DNA of 49,948 nucleotides from Clostridiales bacterium (GTDB lineage Bacteria; Bacillota; Clostridia; Oscillospirales; Oscillospiraceae), in NCBI GenBank assembly GCA_003525905.1, contig DQIA01000033.1, forward strand, positions 9,669-59,616. Direction: 5' to 3'. Under the pieces are notes generated by a model. It saw only the letters and a list, made by a program, of their open reading frames with translations, ran no database searches and was not told the origin of the DNA. Positions 24,701 through 33,176 of this stretch are shown in pieces. How positions within the stretch are numbered: the stretch's first letter is position 1; each line of letters begins with the position of its first letter. Position numbers and translations under genes: made by a program.

Positions 24701-26944
24701 ATGATTCAACTTCATGAGAACAGCATCTATCTCGTAGACGGCCGTCCGGAGGAGAAGGCGTCCATTCCCCAAAACGAAGCGAGAAAGCAGACCATGGCAT
24801 GGCAGATCCTGCAGGCGCACAACACGTCCGGCGACCCGGAGCGCCTGAAGATCCGCTTTGATGCCATGGTTTCGCACGACATCACCTATGTCGGTATTAT
24901 CCAGCAGGCGCGCGCCTCGGGCATGAAGGAATTCCCGATCCCGTATGCGCTGACGAACTGCCATAACAGCCTCTGCGCAGTCGGCGGCACCATCAACGAG
25001 GACGACCATGTCTTCGGCCTGTCCGCCGCGAAGAAGTATGGCGGCATCTATGTGCCCGCCAACCAGAGCGTCATCCATTCCTATGCCCGTGAAGAGCTCG
25101 CGCGCTGCGGCGCGATGATCCTCGGCTCGGACTCCCATACGCGCTACGGCGCGCTCGGCACGATGGCAGTCGGCGAGGGCGGTCCGGAGCTTGCCAAGCA
25201 GCTGCTCAAGAACACCTGGGACGTCAACATGCCCAAGGTCGTTCTCGTATACATGACCGGTGCGCCGCGCCGCGGCGTCGGCCCGCACGACGTTGCCATT
25301 TCTCTTGTGAAGGAAACGTTCGCCAGCGGTTTTGTCAACAACTGCGTGCTGGAGTTCTGCGGCCCCGGCATCGCAAATCTGCCCATCGATTTCCGCAACG
25401 GCATCGACGTCATGACGACGGAGACGACCTGCCTGTCCTCCATCTGGGAGACGGACGAGATCACGCGCGGCTTCTTTGAGACGCACGGCCGCCCGCAGGA
25501 CTATGCCGAGCTGCATCCGGGCAGAGAAGCCTGGTATGACAAGATGATCACCATCGAGCTGGACAAGGTCGAGCCGATGATCGCCCTTCCGTTCCATCCT
25601 TCGAACGCCTATCCCATTCGGGAATTCCTTGCCAATGCGAAGGAGCTGCTGGAGAAGGTCGAGCAGGATGCTGCCCGCCGCTTCCCGAAGGCCCATGTCA
25701 AGCTGACCGACAAGCTGCATGACGGCGGCGTCTGGGCAGATCAGGGCGTGATCGCGGGCTGCAGCGGCGGCCTGTTCGACAATATCACCGAGGCTGCAGA
25801 CATTCTGCGCGGCGGCTCGACCGGCAACGGCGAATTCAGCCTGAACGTCTATCCGACGAGCGTCCCCGTTTCGCTTGCGCTCACGCGCAACGGCGCGACG
25901 GCACAGCTGCTCGAGGCCGGCGCGGTCATCAAGCCGAGCTTCTGCGGCCCGTGCTTCGGCGCAGGCGACGTCCCCGCCAACAACGGCCTGTCTCTGCGCC
26001 ATACGACGCGCAACTTCCCGAACCGCGAGGGCTCGAAGCCCGGCGAGGGCCAGTTCGCCGCCGTGTGCCTCATGGACGCGCGCTCCATCGCAGCAACGGC
26101 TGCCAACGGTGGCCGCATCACGCCCGCGACGGACATGGACTATGTTGCGGAGCCGCAGCCCTATCACTTCGACCGTGCGGTCTATGACAACCGCATTTAC
26201 TACGGCTTCGGCAAGGCCGATCCCTCCGTTGAGCTCGTCATGGGCCCGAACATCACCGACTGGCCGAAGATGTACCCGCTGACCGAGAACCTGCTCGTCG
26301 AGCTGGCCGCCGTCATCCACGATCCGGTCACGACGACCGATGAGCTCATCCCGTCCGGCGAGACGTCGTCCTACCGTTCGAATCCGCTGCGTCTGGCCGA
26401 GTTTACGCTCAGCCGCCGCGTGCCGGAATATGTCGGCCATGCGAAGGACATCGCCGCACAGGAGGCCGAGCGGCGCGAGGGCAAGCTGCCGGAGCACCTG
26501 AAGGCTGTTCTGTCCGCCGTCGGCGACGCTGCCGCACTGGCCGGAACGACGCAGTTCGGCTCCGCCGTCTTCGCCAACAAGCCCGGCGACGGCTCTGCAC
26601 GCGAGCAGGCCGCCTCCTGTCAGAAGGTCCTGGGCGGCTTCGCCAACATCTGCTACAGCTATGCGACGAAGCGCTATCGTTCGAACTGCATCAACTGGGG
26701 CATCCTGCCGTTCACGATCGACGAGGGCACCCCGTTTGACTATGCCGACGGCGACTGCGTATTCGTCCCGGACGTCCGCCGCGCCGTGGAGGAGGCCCGC
26801 GAGGATATCCCCGCGAAGGTCATCCGCAAGGACGGCTCCGTTGAGGACCTGATGCTGCATATCCGCGGCCTGACGCAGGATGAGCGCGAGATCATTCTGG
26901 ACGGCTGCCTGATGAATTATTACGCCGCGCGCATCGCGGACTGA
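24701..26944 (+). CDS. Aconitase-family hydratase
   Basis: A 747-residue iron-sulfur hydro-lyase of the aconitase superfamily, closest by eye to the YbhJ-like hydratases. Cluster ligands fit aconitase spacing: C354 (IAGCSGG), then C415 and C418 (FCGPCFGAG). Other hallmarks are GSDSHTRYGALGTMAVGEGG in the substrate domain, and YRSNCINWGILPF in the swivel domain with the equivalent of the catalytic region. The ATG at 24701 has GGGGTGG upstream; earlier in-frame codons would lie before the promoter. Given icd and citrate lyase immediately downstream, interconversion of citrate and isocitrate is the most likely activity. The family position makes a related substrate possible. Confidence 0.85.
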   Translation: MIQLHENSIYLVDGRPEEKASIPQNEARKQTMAWQILQAHNTSGDPERLKIRFDAMVSHDITYVGIIQQARASGMKEFPIPYALTNCHNSLCAVGGTINEDDHVFGLSAAKKYGGIYVPANQSVIHSYAREELARCGAMILGSDSHTRYGALGTMAVGEGGPELAKQLLKNTWDVNMPKVVLVYMTGAPRRGVGPHDVAISLVKETFASGFVNNCVLEFCGPGIANLPIDFRNGIDVMTTETTCLSSIWETDEITRGFFETHGRPQDYAELHPGREAWYDKMITIELDKVEPMIALPFHPSNAYPIREFLANAKELLEKVEQDAARRFPKAHVKLTDKLHDGGVWADQGVIAGCSGGLFDNITEAADILRGGSTGNGEFSLNVYPTSVPVSLALTRNGATAQLLEAGAVIKPSFCGPCFGAGDVPANNGLSLRHTTRNFPNREGSKPGEGQFAAVCLMDARSIAATAANGGRITPATDMDYVAEPQPYHFDRAVYDNRIYYGFGKADPSVELVMGPNITDWPKMYPLTENLLVELAAVIHDPVTTTDELIPSGETSSYRSNPLRLAEFTLSRRVPEYVGHAKDIAAQEAERREGKLPEHLKAVLSAVGDAAALAGTTQFGSAVFANKPGDGSAREQAASCQKVLGGFANICYSYATKRYRSNCINWGILPFTIDEGTPFDYADGDCVFVPDVRRAVEEAREDIPAKVIRKDGSVEDLMLHIRGLTQDEREIILDGCLMNYYAARIAD

Positions 26945-26981
26945 ATCCATAACATTCATAACTGACAGGAGGAGCAACAGC

Positions 26982-28193
26982 GTGGAAAAGATCAAAATGA
27001 CGACCCCTCTGGTGGAGATGGACGGCGACGAGATGACCCGTGTCCTTTGGAAGATGATCAAGGACGAACTCATCCTGCCCTTTGTGGAGCTGAAGACCGA
27101 GTATTATGACCTCGGCCTGCTGCACCGCAACGAGACGAAGGATCAGGTGACGGTCGAGGCCGCCAACGCCACCCGCCGCCTCGGCGTGGCCGTCAAATGC
27201 GCCACCATCACGCCGAACAAGCAGCGCATGGTGGAGTATCCGCAGCTCACCGAAATGTGGAAGAGCCCGAACGGCACGATCCGCTCCATTCTGGACGGCA
27301 CCGTGTTCCGCACGCCCATCTGCATCGACACCATCCATCCCGTCGTAAAGAACTGGAAAAAGCCCATCACCATCGCCCGTCATGCCTATGGCGACGTGTA
27401 TAAGTCGGTCGACCTCTACACGACCGAGCCCGGCTCCGCCACGCTGACGTTCGTCGGCGAGAGCGGCGAGAAGAAGGAGCTTCTCGTGCAGAAAGTCGAC
27501 GGCCCCGCCGTCTGGCAGGCCGCCCACAACAAGGAAAAGAGCATCCGCTCGTTTGCGCGCTCCTGCTTCCAGTATGCCATTGATACGAAGCAGGATCTGT
27601 GGTTCTCCACGAAGGACACCATCGCCAAGATCTATGACGGCGAGTTCAAGAAGGTCTTTGAGGAGGAGTTCGAGCACTACCGCGCGAAGTTCGAGGAGCT
27701 CGGCATTACCTACTTCTACACCCTTATCGACGACGCCGTTGCCCGCGTCATCCGCAGCGAGGGCGGCTTCATCTGGGCCTGCAAGAACTATGACGGCGAC
27801 GTCATGAGCGACATGGTCTCCACGGCCTTCGGCAGCCTTGCCATGATGACGTCCGTGCTTGTCTCGCCGGACGGCACGACGGAGTATGAGGCCGCTCACG
27901 GCACCGTGACAAAGCACTATTACCGCCATCTGCGCGGCGAGGAGACCTCCACGAACCCGATGGCGACCATCTTCGCCTGGACGGGCGCCCTGCGCAAGCG
28001 TGGCCAGCTCGACGGCCTGACGGAGCTGGAGCAGTTTGCGGGCAAGCTCGAGCAGGCCTGCTTTACGACCCTGAATCAGGGCACGATGACGAAGGATCTG
28101 GTCGGCCTCGTGGACGAGGGCGTGCAGGCGCATGCCGTAACGTCCGCAGCGTTCCTCGCCGCCGTCCGCGGCAATCTCGAAGCCAGTCTCTGA
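26982..28193 (+). CDS. icd: NADP-dependent isocitrate dehydrogenase (eukaryotic-like dimeric type)
   Basis: Interconverts isocitrate plus NADP with 2-oxoglutarate, CO2 and NADPH. The 403 residues follow the type II (mitochondrial/cytosolic-like) pattern: VEMDGDEMTRVLW, VKCATITPNKQRM, MWKSPNGTIRSILDGTVFR, ITIARHAYGDVYKSVD and EAAHGTVTKHYYRH. The start codon is GTG with AGGAGGAG seven to eight bases upstream. It follows the hydratase by 37 bases and precedes citD, so the three functions share a transcript. Confidence 0.95.
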   Translation: MEKIKMTTPLVEMDGDEMTRVLWKMIKDELILPFVELKTEYYDLGLLHRNETKDQVTVEAANATRRLGVAVKCATITPNKQRMVEYPQLTEMWKSPNGTIRSILDGTVFRTPICIDTIHPVVKNWKKPITIARHAYGDVYKSVDLYTTEPGSATLTFVGESGEKKELLVQKVDGPAVWQAAHNKEKSIRSFARSCFQYAIDTKQDLWFSTKDTIAKIYDGEFKKVFEEEFEHYRAKFEELGITYFYTLIDDAVARVIRSEGGFIWACKNYDGDVMSDMVSTAFGSLAMMTSVLVSPDGTTEYEAAHGTVTKHYYRHLRGEETSTNPMATIFAWTGALRKRGQLDGLTELEQFAGKLEQACFTTLNQGTMTKDLVGLVDEGVQAHAVTSAAFLAAVRGNLEASL

Positions 28194-28218
28194 CCGGCTC
28201 ATGCAGGAGGGTTATGCA

Positions 28219-28512
28219 ATGGATTTGCGCAAAGCAGCCACGGCGGGCACCATGGAGTCCAATGACATCATGGTCACGCTGGAGCCGGCGGAGGCCGGCG
28301 GCATTCAGATCGATCTGACCAGCAATGTTCTGCAGCAATTCGGCGCACAGATCCGCAGCGTCATCACGGAAACGCTCACGGAATACGGCGTGGAAAACGC
28401 CGCCGTGACCGCTGTTGACAAGGGCGCACTGGACTGCACCATCCGCGCGCGGGTCACGGCCGCGCTGTTCCGCAGCGCCGGCTCTGCCGCGTATCGTTGG
28501 GAGGTCAAGTGA
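28219..28512 (+). CDS. citD: Citrate lyase acyl carrier protein (gamma subunit)
   Basis: A 97-residue carrier bearing the phosphoribosyl-dephospho-CoA prosthetic group. The attachment serine is expected to be Ser14 in the conserved AGTMESNDIMVTLEP. The ATG at 28219 is chosen over 28201 because AGGAGG (28205-28210) is eight bases upstream. The stop overlaps the citE start by one base (TGATG). Confidence 0.95.
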   Translation: MDLRKAATAGTMESNDIMVTLEPAEAGGIQIDLTSNVLQQFGAQIRSVITETLTEYGVENAAVTAVDKGALDCTIRARVTAALFRSAGSAAYRWEVK

Positions 28513-29411
28513 TGTATATCAAAGACAGACTGCGCCGCAGTATGATGTTCGTTCCCGGCAATAACCCCGGCATGATCCGCGACGCGCACATCTATGGCGC
28601 GGACAGCATCATGTTCGACCTCGAGGACTCCGTGGCCTACACGGAGAAGGACGCCGCGCGTCTGCTCGTCTACAATGCGCTGCGCTCCCTGAATTTCGGC
28701 TCGCGTGAGACCGTCGTCCGTATCAACGATCTTTCGAGCGGCCTCGGCATCGAGGACCTCGAGGCCGTCGTGCGCGCCGGTGTGCAGGTCGTCCGCCTGC
28801 CGAAGACCGACTCCGCACAGGACGTGATCGACTGTGAGCGCGAGATCGCCCGCATCGAGCGCGAGTCCGGCATCCCCGTCGGCACGACCGGCATGATGGC
28901 AGCTATTGAGAGCGCAAACGGCGTTCTGAACGCGGCCGAGATCGCCCGCGCCAGCAACCGTCTCATCGGCATCGCCCTCGGTGCGGAGGACTACGTCACC
29001 GATCTGAAGACGACCCGCTCTGACGGCATTGAGCTGCTGTTTGCCCGGTGCATGATTCTGAATGCGGCCCGCGCCGCCGGGATCGCCGCGCTGGACACCG
29101 TCTATTCCGACGTCAACAACGAGGAGGGCTTCCTCGCCGAGGCAATGCTCATCAAGAAGCTCGGCTTCGACGGCAAGTCCGTCATCAACCCGCGGCAGAT
29201 CGAGCCGCTGCACCGCGTCTTCATGCCCAGCGAGAAAGATCTGAACAAAGCGCGCCTCATCATGGCCGCCATTGAGGAGGCCAACGCCCGCGGCAGCGGC
29301 GTCGCCAGCCTCAAGGGCAAGATGATCGACAAGCCGGTCGTCACCCGCGCGCGCCGCCTGCTCGACCTCTATGAGGCGGGCAGCAAGATCGATGAAGTGG
29401 AGGAGATTTGA
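28512..29411 (+). CDS. citE: Citrate lyase beta subunit (citryl-CoA lyase)
   Basis: Cleaves the citryl-ACP thioester to oxaloacetate and acetyl-ACP. The 299-residue TIM-barrel protein shows RRSMMFVPGNNPGM at the N-terminus, FDLEDSVAYTEKD with the metal-binding acidic residues, and GIALGAEDYVTDL further on. The ATG has GGGAGG seven bases upstream within the end of citD. citF begins two bases after the stop. Confidence 0.95.
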   Translation: MYIKDRLRRSMMFVPGNNPGMIRDAHIYGADSIMFDLEDSVAYTEKDAARLLVYNALRSLNFGSRETVVRINDLSSGLGIEDLEAVVRAGVQVVRLPKTDSAQDVIDCEREIARIERESGIPVGTTGMMAAIESANGVLNAAEIARASNRLIGIALGAEDYVTDLKTTRSDGIELLFARCMILNAARAAGIAALDTVYSDVNNEEGFLAEAMLIKKLGFDGKSVINPRQIEPLHRVFMPSEKDLNKARLIMAAIEEANARGSGVASLKGKMIDKPVVTRARRLLDLYEAGSKIDEVEEI

Positions 29412-29412
29412 C

Positions 29413-30942
29413 ATGCCGGACCTGCATCAAATTCCGCATCTGGACGAGATCGCGCACCACGGAGAATATCACGGCGTGGGCAAGCGCGTCACCGAGACGT
29501 TTGCCGACCGCTATCACCACCAGAACAAGGTCGTCCCCTCGCTGGAGGATGCCATTCGCCTGACGGGCCTGCGCGACGGCATGACCATCAGCTTCCACCA
29601 CCATTTCCGCAACGGCGACCATATCGTCAATATGGTGCTCGATAAGCTTGCAGAAATGGGCTTCCATGATCTTAAGCTCGCAGCTTCGTCGCTTTCAGCC
29701 ATTCACGCTCCGCTCATCCGCCACATTCAGAACGGCGTTATCACGCACATCGAAACGTCCGGTATGCGCGGCGAGCTGGCGGAGGCCGTCTCCCGCGGCC
29801 TGATGGATTGCCCGGTCGTGTTCCGCTCTCACGGCGGGCGCGCCTCTGCCATCCGCACGGGTGAGCTGCACATCGACGTCGCCTTCCTCGGCGCGCCGTC
29901 TTGCGACCCCTACGGCAATGCCAACGGTTACAGCCGTGATGACGACGAGGGCATTGCCTGCGGCTCGCTGGGCTACGCCCGCCCGGACGCCGCCTATGCC
30001 GACGAGGTCGTGATCATCACGAACCATCTCGTCGCCTATCCGAACGCTCCCTGGGCCATTCCGGAGGACGAGGTCGACTACGTCGTCGTCACGGACGACA
30101 TCGGCGACCCGAAGGGCATCATGTCCGGCGCAACGCGCTACACGAAGGACCCGAAGGAGCTGCTCATCGCCCGCAATGCCGCCAATGTCATCGACGCGGC
30201 GGGCTACCTCTATGACGGCTTCTCCATGCAGATGGGCTCCGGCGGTGCTTCGCTTGCCACGGCGCGTTTCCTCCGCCAGAAGATGCTCGACCGCGGTATC
30301 CACTGCCGGTTCGCCCTCGGCGGCATCACCGGCCAGATCACGGCCATGCACGAGGAGGGCCTCATCGACCGTATTCTCGACGTGCAGAGCTTCGATCTCG
30401 ACGCAGCCAAGTCCCTGAAAAACAACCACTTCCACCACCAGATCGGCGCAACGTATTACGCGAGCTATCTCGTGGACTCCGCCGTCGATCAGCTGGACTT
30501 TGTTGTGCTCTCTGCGCTGGAGATCGACACGGACTTCAATGTCAACGTTCTGACCGGATCGGACGGCGTCATCCGCGGCGCTATCGGCGGCCACCCCGAC
30601 ACGGCCGAGGGCGCGAGCCTGTCCGTCGTTGTCGCTCCGCTGACGCGCGGCCGTATCCCGACCATCGTGAAGCACGTCAACACGGTCGTCACGCCCGGCG
30701 ACGCCGTGGACGTCGTCGTGACGGATCAGGGCATTGCCGTCAATCCGCGCCGCCCCGACGTGAAGGAGAAGCTTGAGAAGGCCGGACTGCACGTCTTTAC
30801 CATCGAGCAGCTCCAGCAGCGCGCCGAAAAGATCGTCGGCGTGCCGGAGCCGATCCGCTATAAGGACCGCGTCGTCGGCGTCGTGATGTATCGCGACAAT
30901 ACGATCATCGACGTCATCCGCCAGATCGACGAGGATGCCTGA
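29413..30942 (+). CDS. citF: Citrate lyase alpha subunit (citrate:acetyl-ACP transferase)
   Basis: Exchanges the acetyl group on CitD for citrate, giving citryl-ACP and acetate. The 509 residues contain DGMTISFHHHFRNGD, SFHGG-like FRSHGGRASAIRTGELHIDVAFLGAP and GSGGASLATARFL, all conserved in CitF. The first ATG, 29413, has AGGAG seven bases upstream. The coding region ends within the citC start (8-base overlap). Confidence 0.95.
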   Translation: MPDLHQIPHLDEIAHHGEYHGVGKRVTETFADRYHHQNKVVPSLEDAIRLTGLRDGMTISFHHHFRNGDHIVNMVLDKLAEMGFHDLKLAASSLSAIHAPLIRHIQNGVITHIETSGMRGELAEAVSRGLMDCPVVFRSHGGRASAIRTGELHIDVAFLGAPSCDPYGNANGYSRDDDEGIACGSLGYARPDAAYADEVVIITNHLVAYPNAPWAIPEDEVDYVVVTDDIGDPKGIMSGATRYTKDPKELLIARNAANVIDAAGYLYDGFSMQMGSGGASLATARFLRQKMLDRGIHCRFALGGITGQITAMHEEGLIDRILDVQSFDLDAAKSLKNNHFHHQIGATYYASYLVDSAVDQLDFVVLSALEIDTDFNVNVLTGSDGVIRGAIGGHPDTAEGASLSVVVAPLTRGRIPTIVKHVNTVVTPGDAVDVVVTDQGIAVNPRRPDVKEKLEKAGLHVFTIEQLQQRAEKIVGVPEPIRYKDRVVGVVMYRDNTIIDVIRQIDEDA

Positions 30943-31927
30943 TCTGCTGCTTTGCACCGCTGTCCCGCCCGGTCTGCAGGCTGCCCATGCGCGCCTGCTG
31001 ACCGGGGCCGGGCTGCGGCTCGAGGAGGCGGGGGAGTGCACGGCGCTGCTGCTGGCAGACGACGGTGCGCTCCTCGCCTGCGGCACCCGCAGCGGCAAGG
31101 TCCTGCGCCAGATCGCCGTCTCGCCGGAGGCCGAGGGCGGCGGAGCCTGCGCCGAGGTCGTCTCGGCCCTGCTGCAGGACGCAACTGCCCACGGCATGCC
31201 GCACCCGTTCCTGTTTACCGCGCCGGGAAAGAGCGGCCTGTTCCGCTCGCTCGGCTTTACGCCGCTGGCGCAGACGGCGGACATGCTGATGATGGAGCAT
31301 GGCCGCGGCGGGCTGCGCCGTTTTCTGTCCGGTATCCCGGTCGGGCCGGAGCGGCCGGTCGGTAGCATCGTCTGCCATGCCAACCCGTTCACACTGGGGC
31401 ACCGGCATCTCATTGCCTATGCCGCCGCGCGCTGCGCGCAGGTCCTTGTCTTTGTCCTCAGCGACACGGACAGCCTGTTCCCACCGGAGCTGCGCCTGCG
31501 GCTGGTGCGCGAGGGAACTGCCGATCTGCCGAATGTCCGGGCCTATCCCGGCGCCGACTATCTCATCAGCCCCGCGACGTTCCCGGCCTATTTCCTCAAG
31601 GATCAGGCCCGCGCGCCGGAGGCAAAATGCGATCTCGACCTGACGCTGTTCGGCAGCGCGATCGCGCCCGCGCTCCATATCACGGAGCGCTTTGTCGGTC
31701 AGGAGCCGACGTGCGCCGTCACGGCGCAGTATAACCGCCGTATGCAGGCCATTCTGCCCGCCTATGGCATCCACGTTACGGAGATCCCGCGTCTGAGCGC
31801 GATCTCCGCCACCACAGTCCGTGCGCGCCTGCAGGAGGGCGATCTCGCCGCCGTGCGCGCGCTGGTCCCCAAAACAACCTATGAAGCCTGTCGAAGTCTC
31901 TTTGGAGCAGGTGCTCCTTGCCCGTGA
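30935..31927 (+). CDS. citC: [Citrate (pro-3S)-lyase] ligase
   Basis: Activates citrate lyase by acetylating the thiol of its prosthetic group with ATP and acetate. The 330 residues have an N-terminal GNAT-like half and a C-terminal nucleotidyltransferase half with the adenylation motif CHANPFTLGHRHL and a later ISATTVRARL, both typical of CitC. It overlaps citF by 8 bases and citXG by 47 bases. Confidence 0.93.
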   Translation: MPDLLLCTAVPPGLQAAHARLLTGAGLRLEEAGECTALLLADDGALLACGTRSGKVLRQIAVSPEAEGGGACAEVVSALLQDATAHGMPHPFLFTAPGKSGLFRSLGFTPLAQTADMLMMEHGRGGLRRFLSGIPVGPERPVGSIVCHANPFTLGHRHLIAYAAARCAQVLVFVLSDTDSLFPPELRLRLVREGTADLPNVRAYPGADYLISPATFPAYFLKDQARAPEAKCDLDLTLFGSAIAPALHITERFVGQEPTCAVTAQYNRRMQAILPAYGIHVTEIPRLSAISATTVRARLQEGDLAAVRALVPKTTYEACRSLFGAGAPCP

Positions 31928-33128
31928 AAACCGGGCCGGGCGGCAGCAGCGGCTGCTTGCGCAGTATGGCCTGCCGCTCGTTTCGTTCACGATGAATATG
32001 GCAGGGCCGGTCAAGGATACGCCGCTGTCGCGCTTTGCCTTTCAGGCGGGTGTGACGGCCCTCACAAAGCGTCTCGGGGCGCCGGTGTCATGCTGCCTGA
32101 CGGAGGCCGTGACCGGCTGCGAGGCCCTGCTGGTATATGACCGCCCGGCGCAGGTGCTCAAGGACGTCTGCATGGAGCTGGAGTCGACGGAGGTCGGGCG
32201 GCTCTACGATCTGGATGTGCTGGATGCCGCGGGAGAAAAGCTCTCGCGGCCGGAAATGCGCCGCTGCCTCGTCTGCGGCGGACCCGTTGCGGCCTGCTCC
32301 CGCAGCCGCGCGCATGGGCTGGATGCCATCTGCGCCGAGACGGCCCGCAGGCTCGCAGAATTTGCCTGCACAACGCTCGGCGATCTTGCGGCGGATGCCC
32401 TTCGCGAGGAGGCGGCGCTTTCCCCGAAGCCCGGCCTTGTCGACGCACGCACGAATGGCGCACACACGGATATGGACCTTCTGCTCATGCTCCGCAGCGC
32501 AGAGACGCTCCGGCCGTGGTTTTGCCGGATGGTCCGCCTCGGGCTGGACGGCGCTGCACCTGCGCAGCTGCAGAATGCAGGACGGCAGGCAGAGGCAGAG
32601 ATGCTGCAGGCGACCGGCGGCGTGAACACGCACAAGGGCGCGCTGTATGCGCTCTCGCTGCTGCTGGCGGCGATGGGCAGGCATCTGAGCGGCGCGCAGG
32701 AGTCCATATTTTCGCTTGCCGCAGCCGATGCCGCAGCGCTGGCTCCGCCTGTCGGAACGCATGGCTCGCAGGTCCGGCGGCGCTACGGCCGCCCCGGTGC
32801 GCGTGAGGAGGCCATGGATGGCTTTCCTTCACTGCAGGCCCTGCTGCAGGCCACGCGCAGCCAGCCACCGCTCGGTGTGCTGCTGTGGAGCATGGCGCAT
32901 CTGTCTGACAGCAACCTGCTCTACCGCGGCGGAGAGGCCGGTCTGGCCTTTGCGCAAAATGAAGCGGAGCGCATTCTCCGGCTCCCACAGGCGCAGTGGG
33001 AGGCCGAGCTCACGGCACTGGACGCCGAAATGACGCGCCGCAACCTCAGCCCCGGCGGCAGCGCCGATCTGCTGGCCTTGACGCTGTTTTTCCGCAGTCT
33101 GGATTTCTGGACAGAGCTGTCCGTATAA
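31881..33128 (+). CDS. citXG: CitXG fusion: apo-citrate lyase holo-synthase and triphosphoribosyl-dephospho-CoA synthase
   Basis: A 415-residue fused enzyme that makes and attaches the citrate lyase prosthetic group. Residues 1 to about 170 are CitX (LLARENRAGRQQRLL at the start, VGRLYDLDVLD, RRCLVCGGPVAAC). From about residue 190 the CitG part follows (EAALSPKPGLVD, NGAHTDMDLLLML, ATGGVNTHKGALYALSLLLA). The start at 31881 lies within citC, lacks a strong Shine-Dalgarno and is probably translated by coupling. CitXG fusions are known in other citrate fermenters. The gene ends the operon. Confidence 0.92.
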   Translation: MKPVEVSLEQVLLARENRAGRQQRLLAQYGLPLVSFTMNMAGPVKDTPLSRFAFQAGVTALTKRLGAPVSCCLTEAVTGCEALLVYDRPAQVLKDVCMELESTEVGRLYDLDVLDAAGEKLSRPEMRRCLVCGGPVAACSRSRAHGLDAICAETARRLAEFACTTLGDLAADALREEAALSPKPGLVDARTNGAHTDMDLLLMLRSAETLRPWFCRMVRLGLDGAAPAQLQNAGRQAEAEMLQATGGVNTHKGALYALSLLLAAMGRHLSGAQESIFSLAAADAAALAPPVGTHGSQVRRRYGRPGAREEAMDGFPSLQALLQATRSQPPLGVLLWSMAHLSDSNLLYRGGEAGLAFAQNEAERILRLPQAQWEAELTALDAEMTRRNLSPGGSADLLALTLFFRSLDFWTELSV

Positions 33129-33132
33129 AAAT

Positions 33133-33164
33133 CGCTCCCTTCCCGCATTTCCGGGAGGGGAGCG
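33133..33164. terminator. Bidirectional terminator between citXG and the amidohydrolase
   Basis: The stem CGCTCCCTTCCCG / CGGGAGGGGAGCG (33133-33164, one unpaired base) has TTTGTTT on its + side and, on the complementary strand, a T-run opposite AAAAAT (33127-33132). It serves two convergent genes. Confidence 0.8.
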
Positions 33165-33176
33165 TTTGTTTCGGGA

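Noticed and set aside
24596..27073. Very long minus-strand open frame opposite the hydratase and icd genes
   Set aside because: It mirrors the GC-rich codon pattern of the real genes on the + strand, has no ribosome site or recognisable domain, and the + strand proteins are certain. The same holds for other long antisense frames, for example opposite valS, clpX and the ClpE-like gene.
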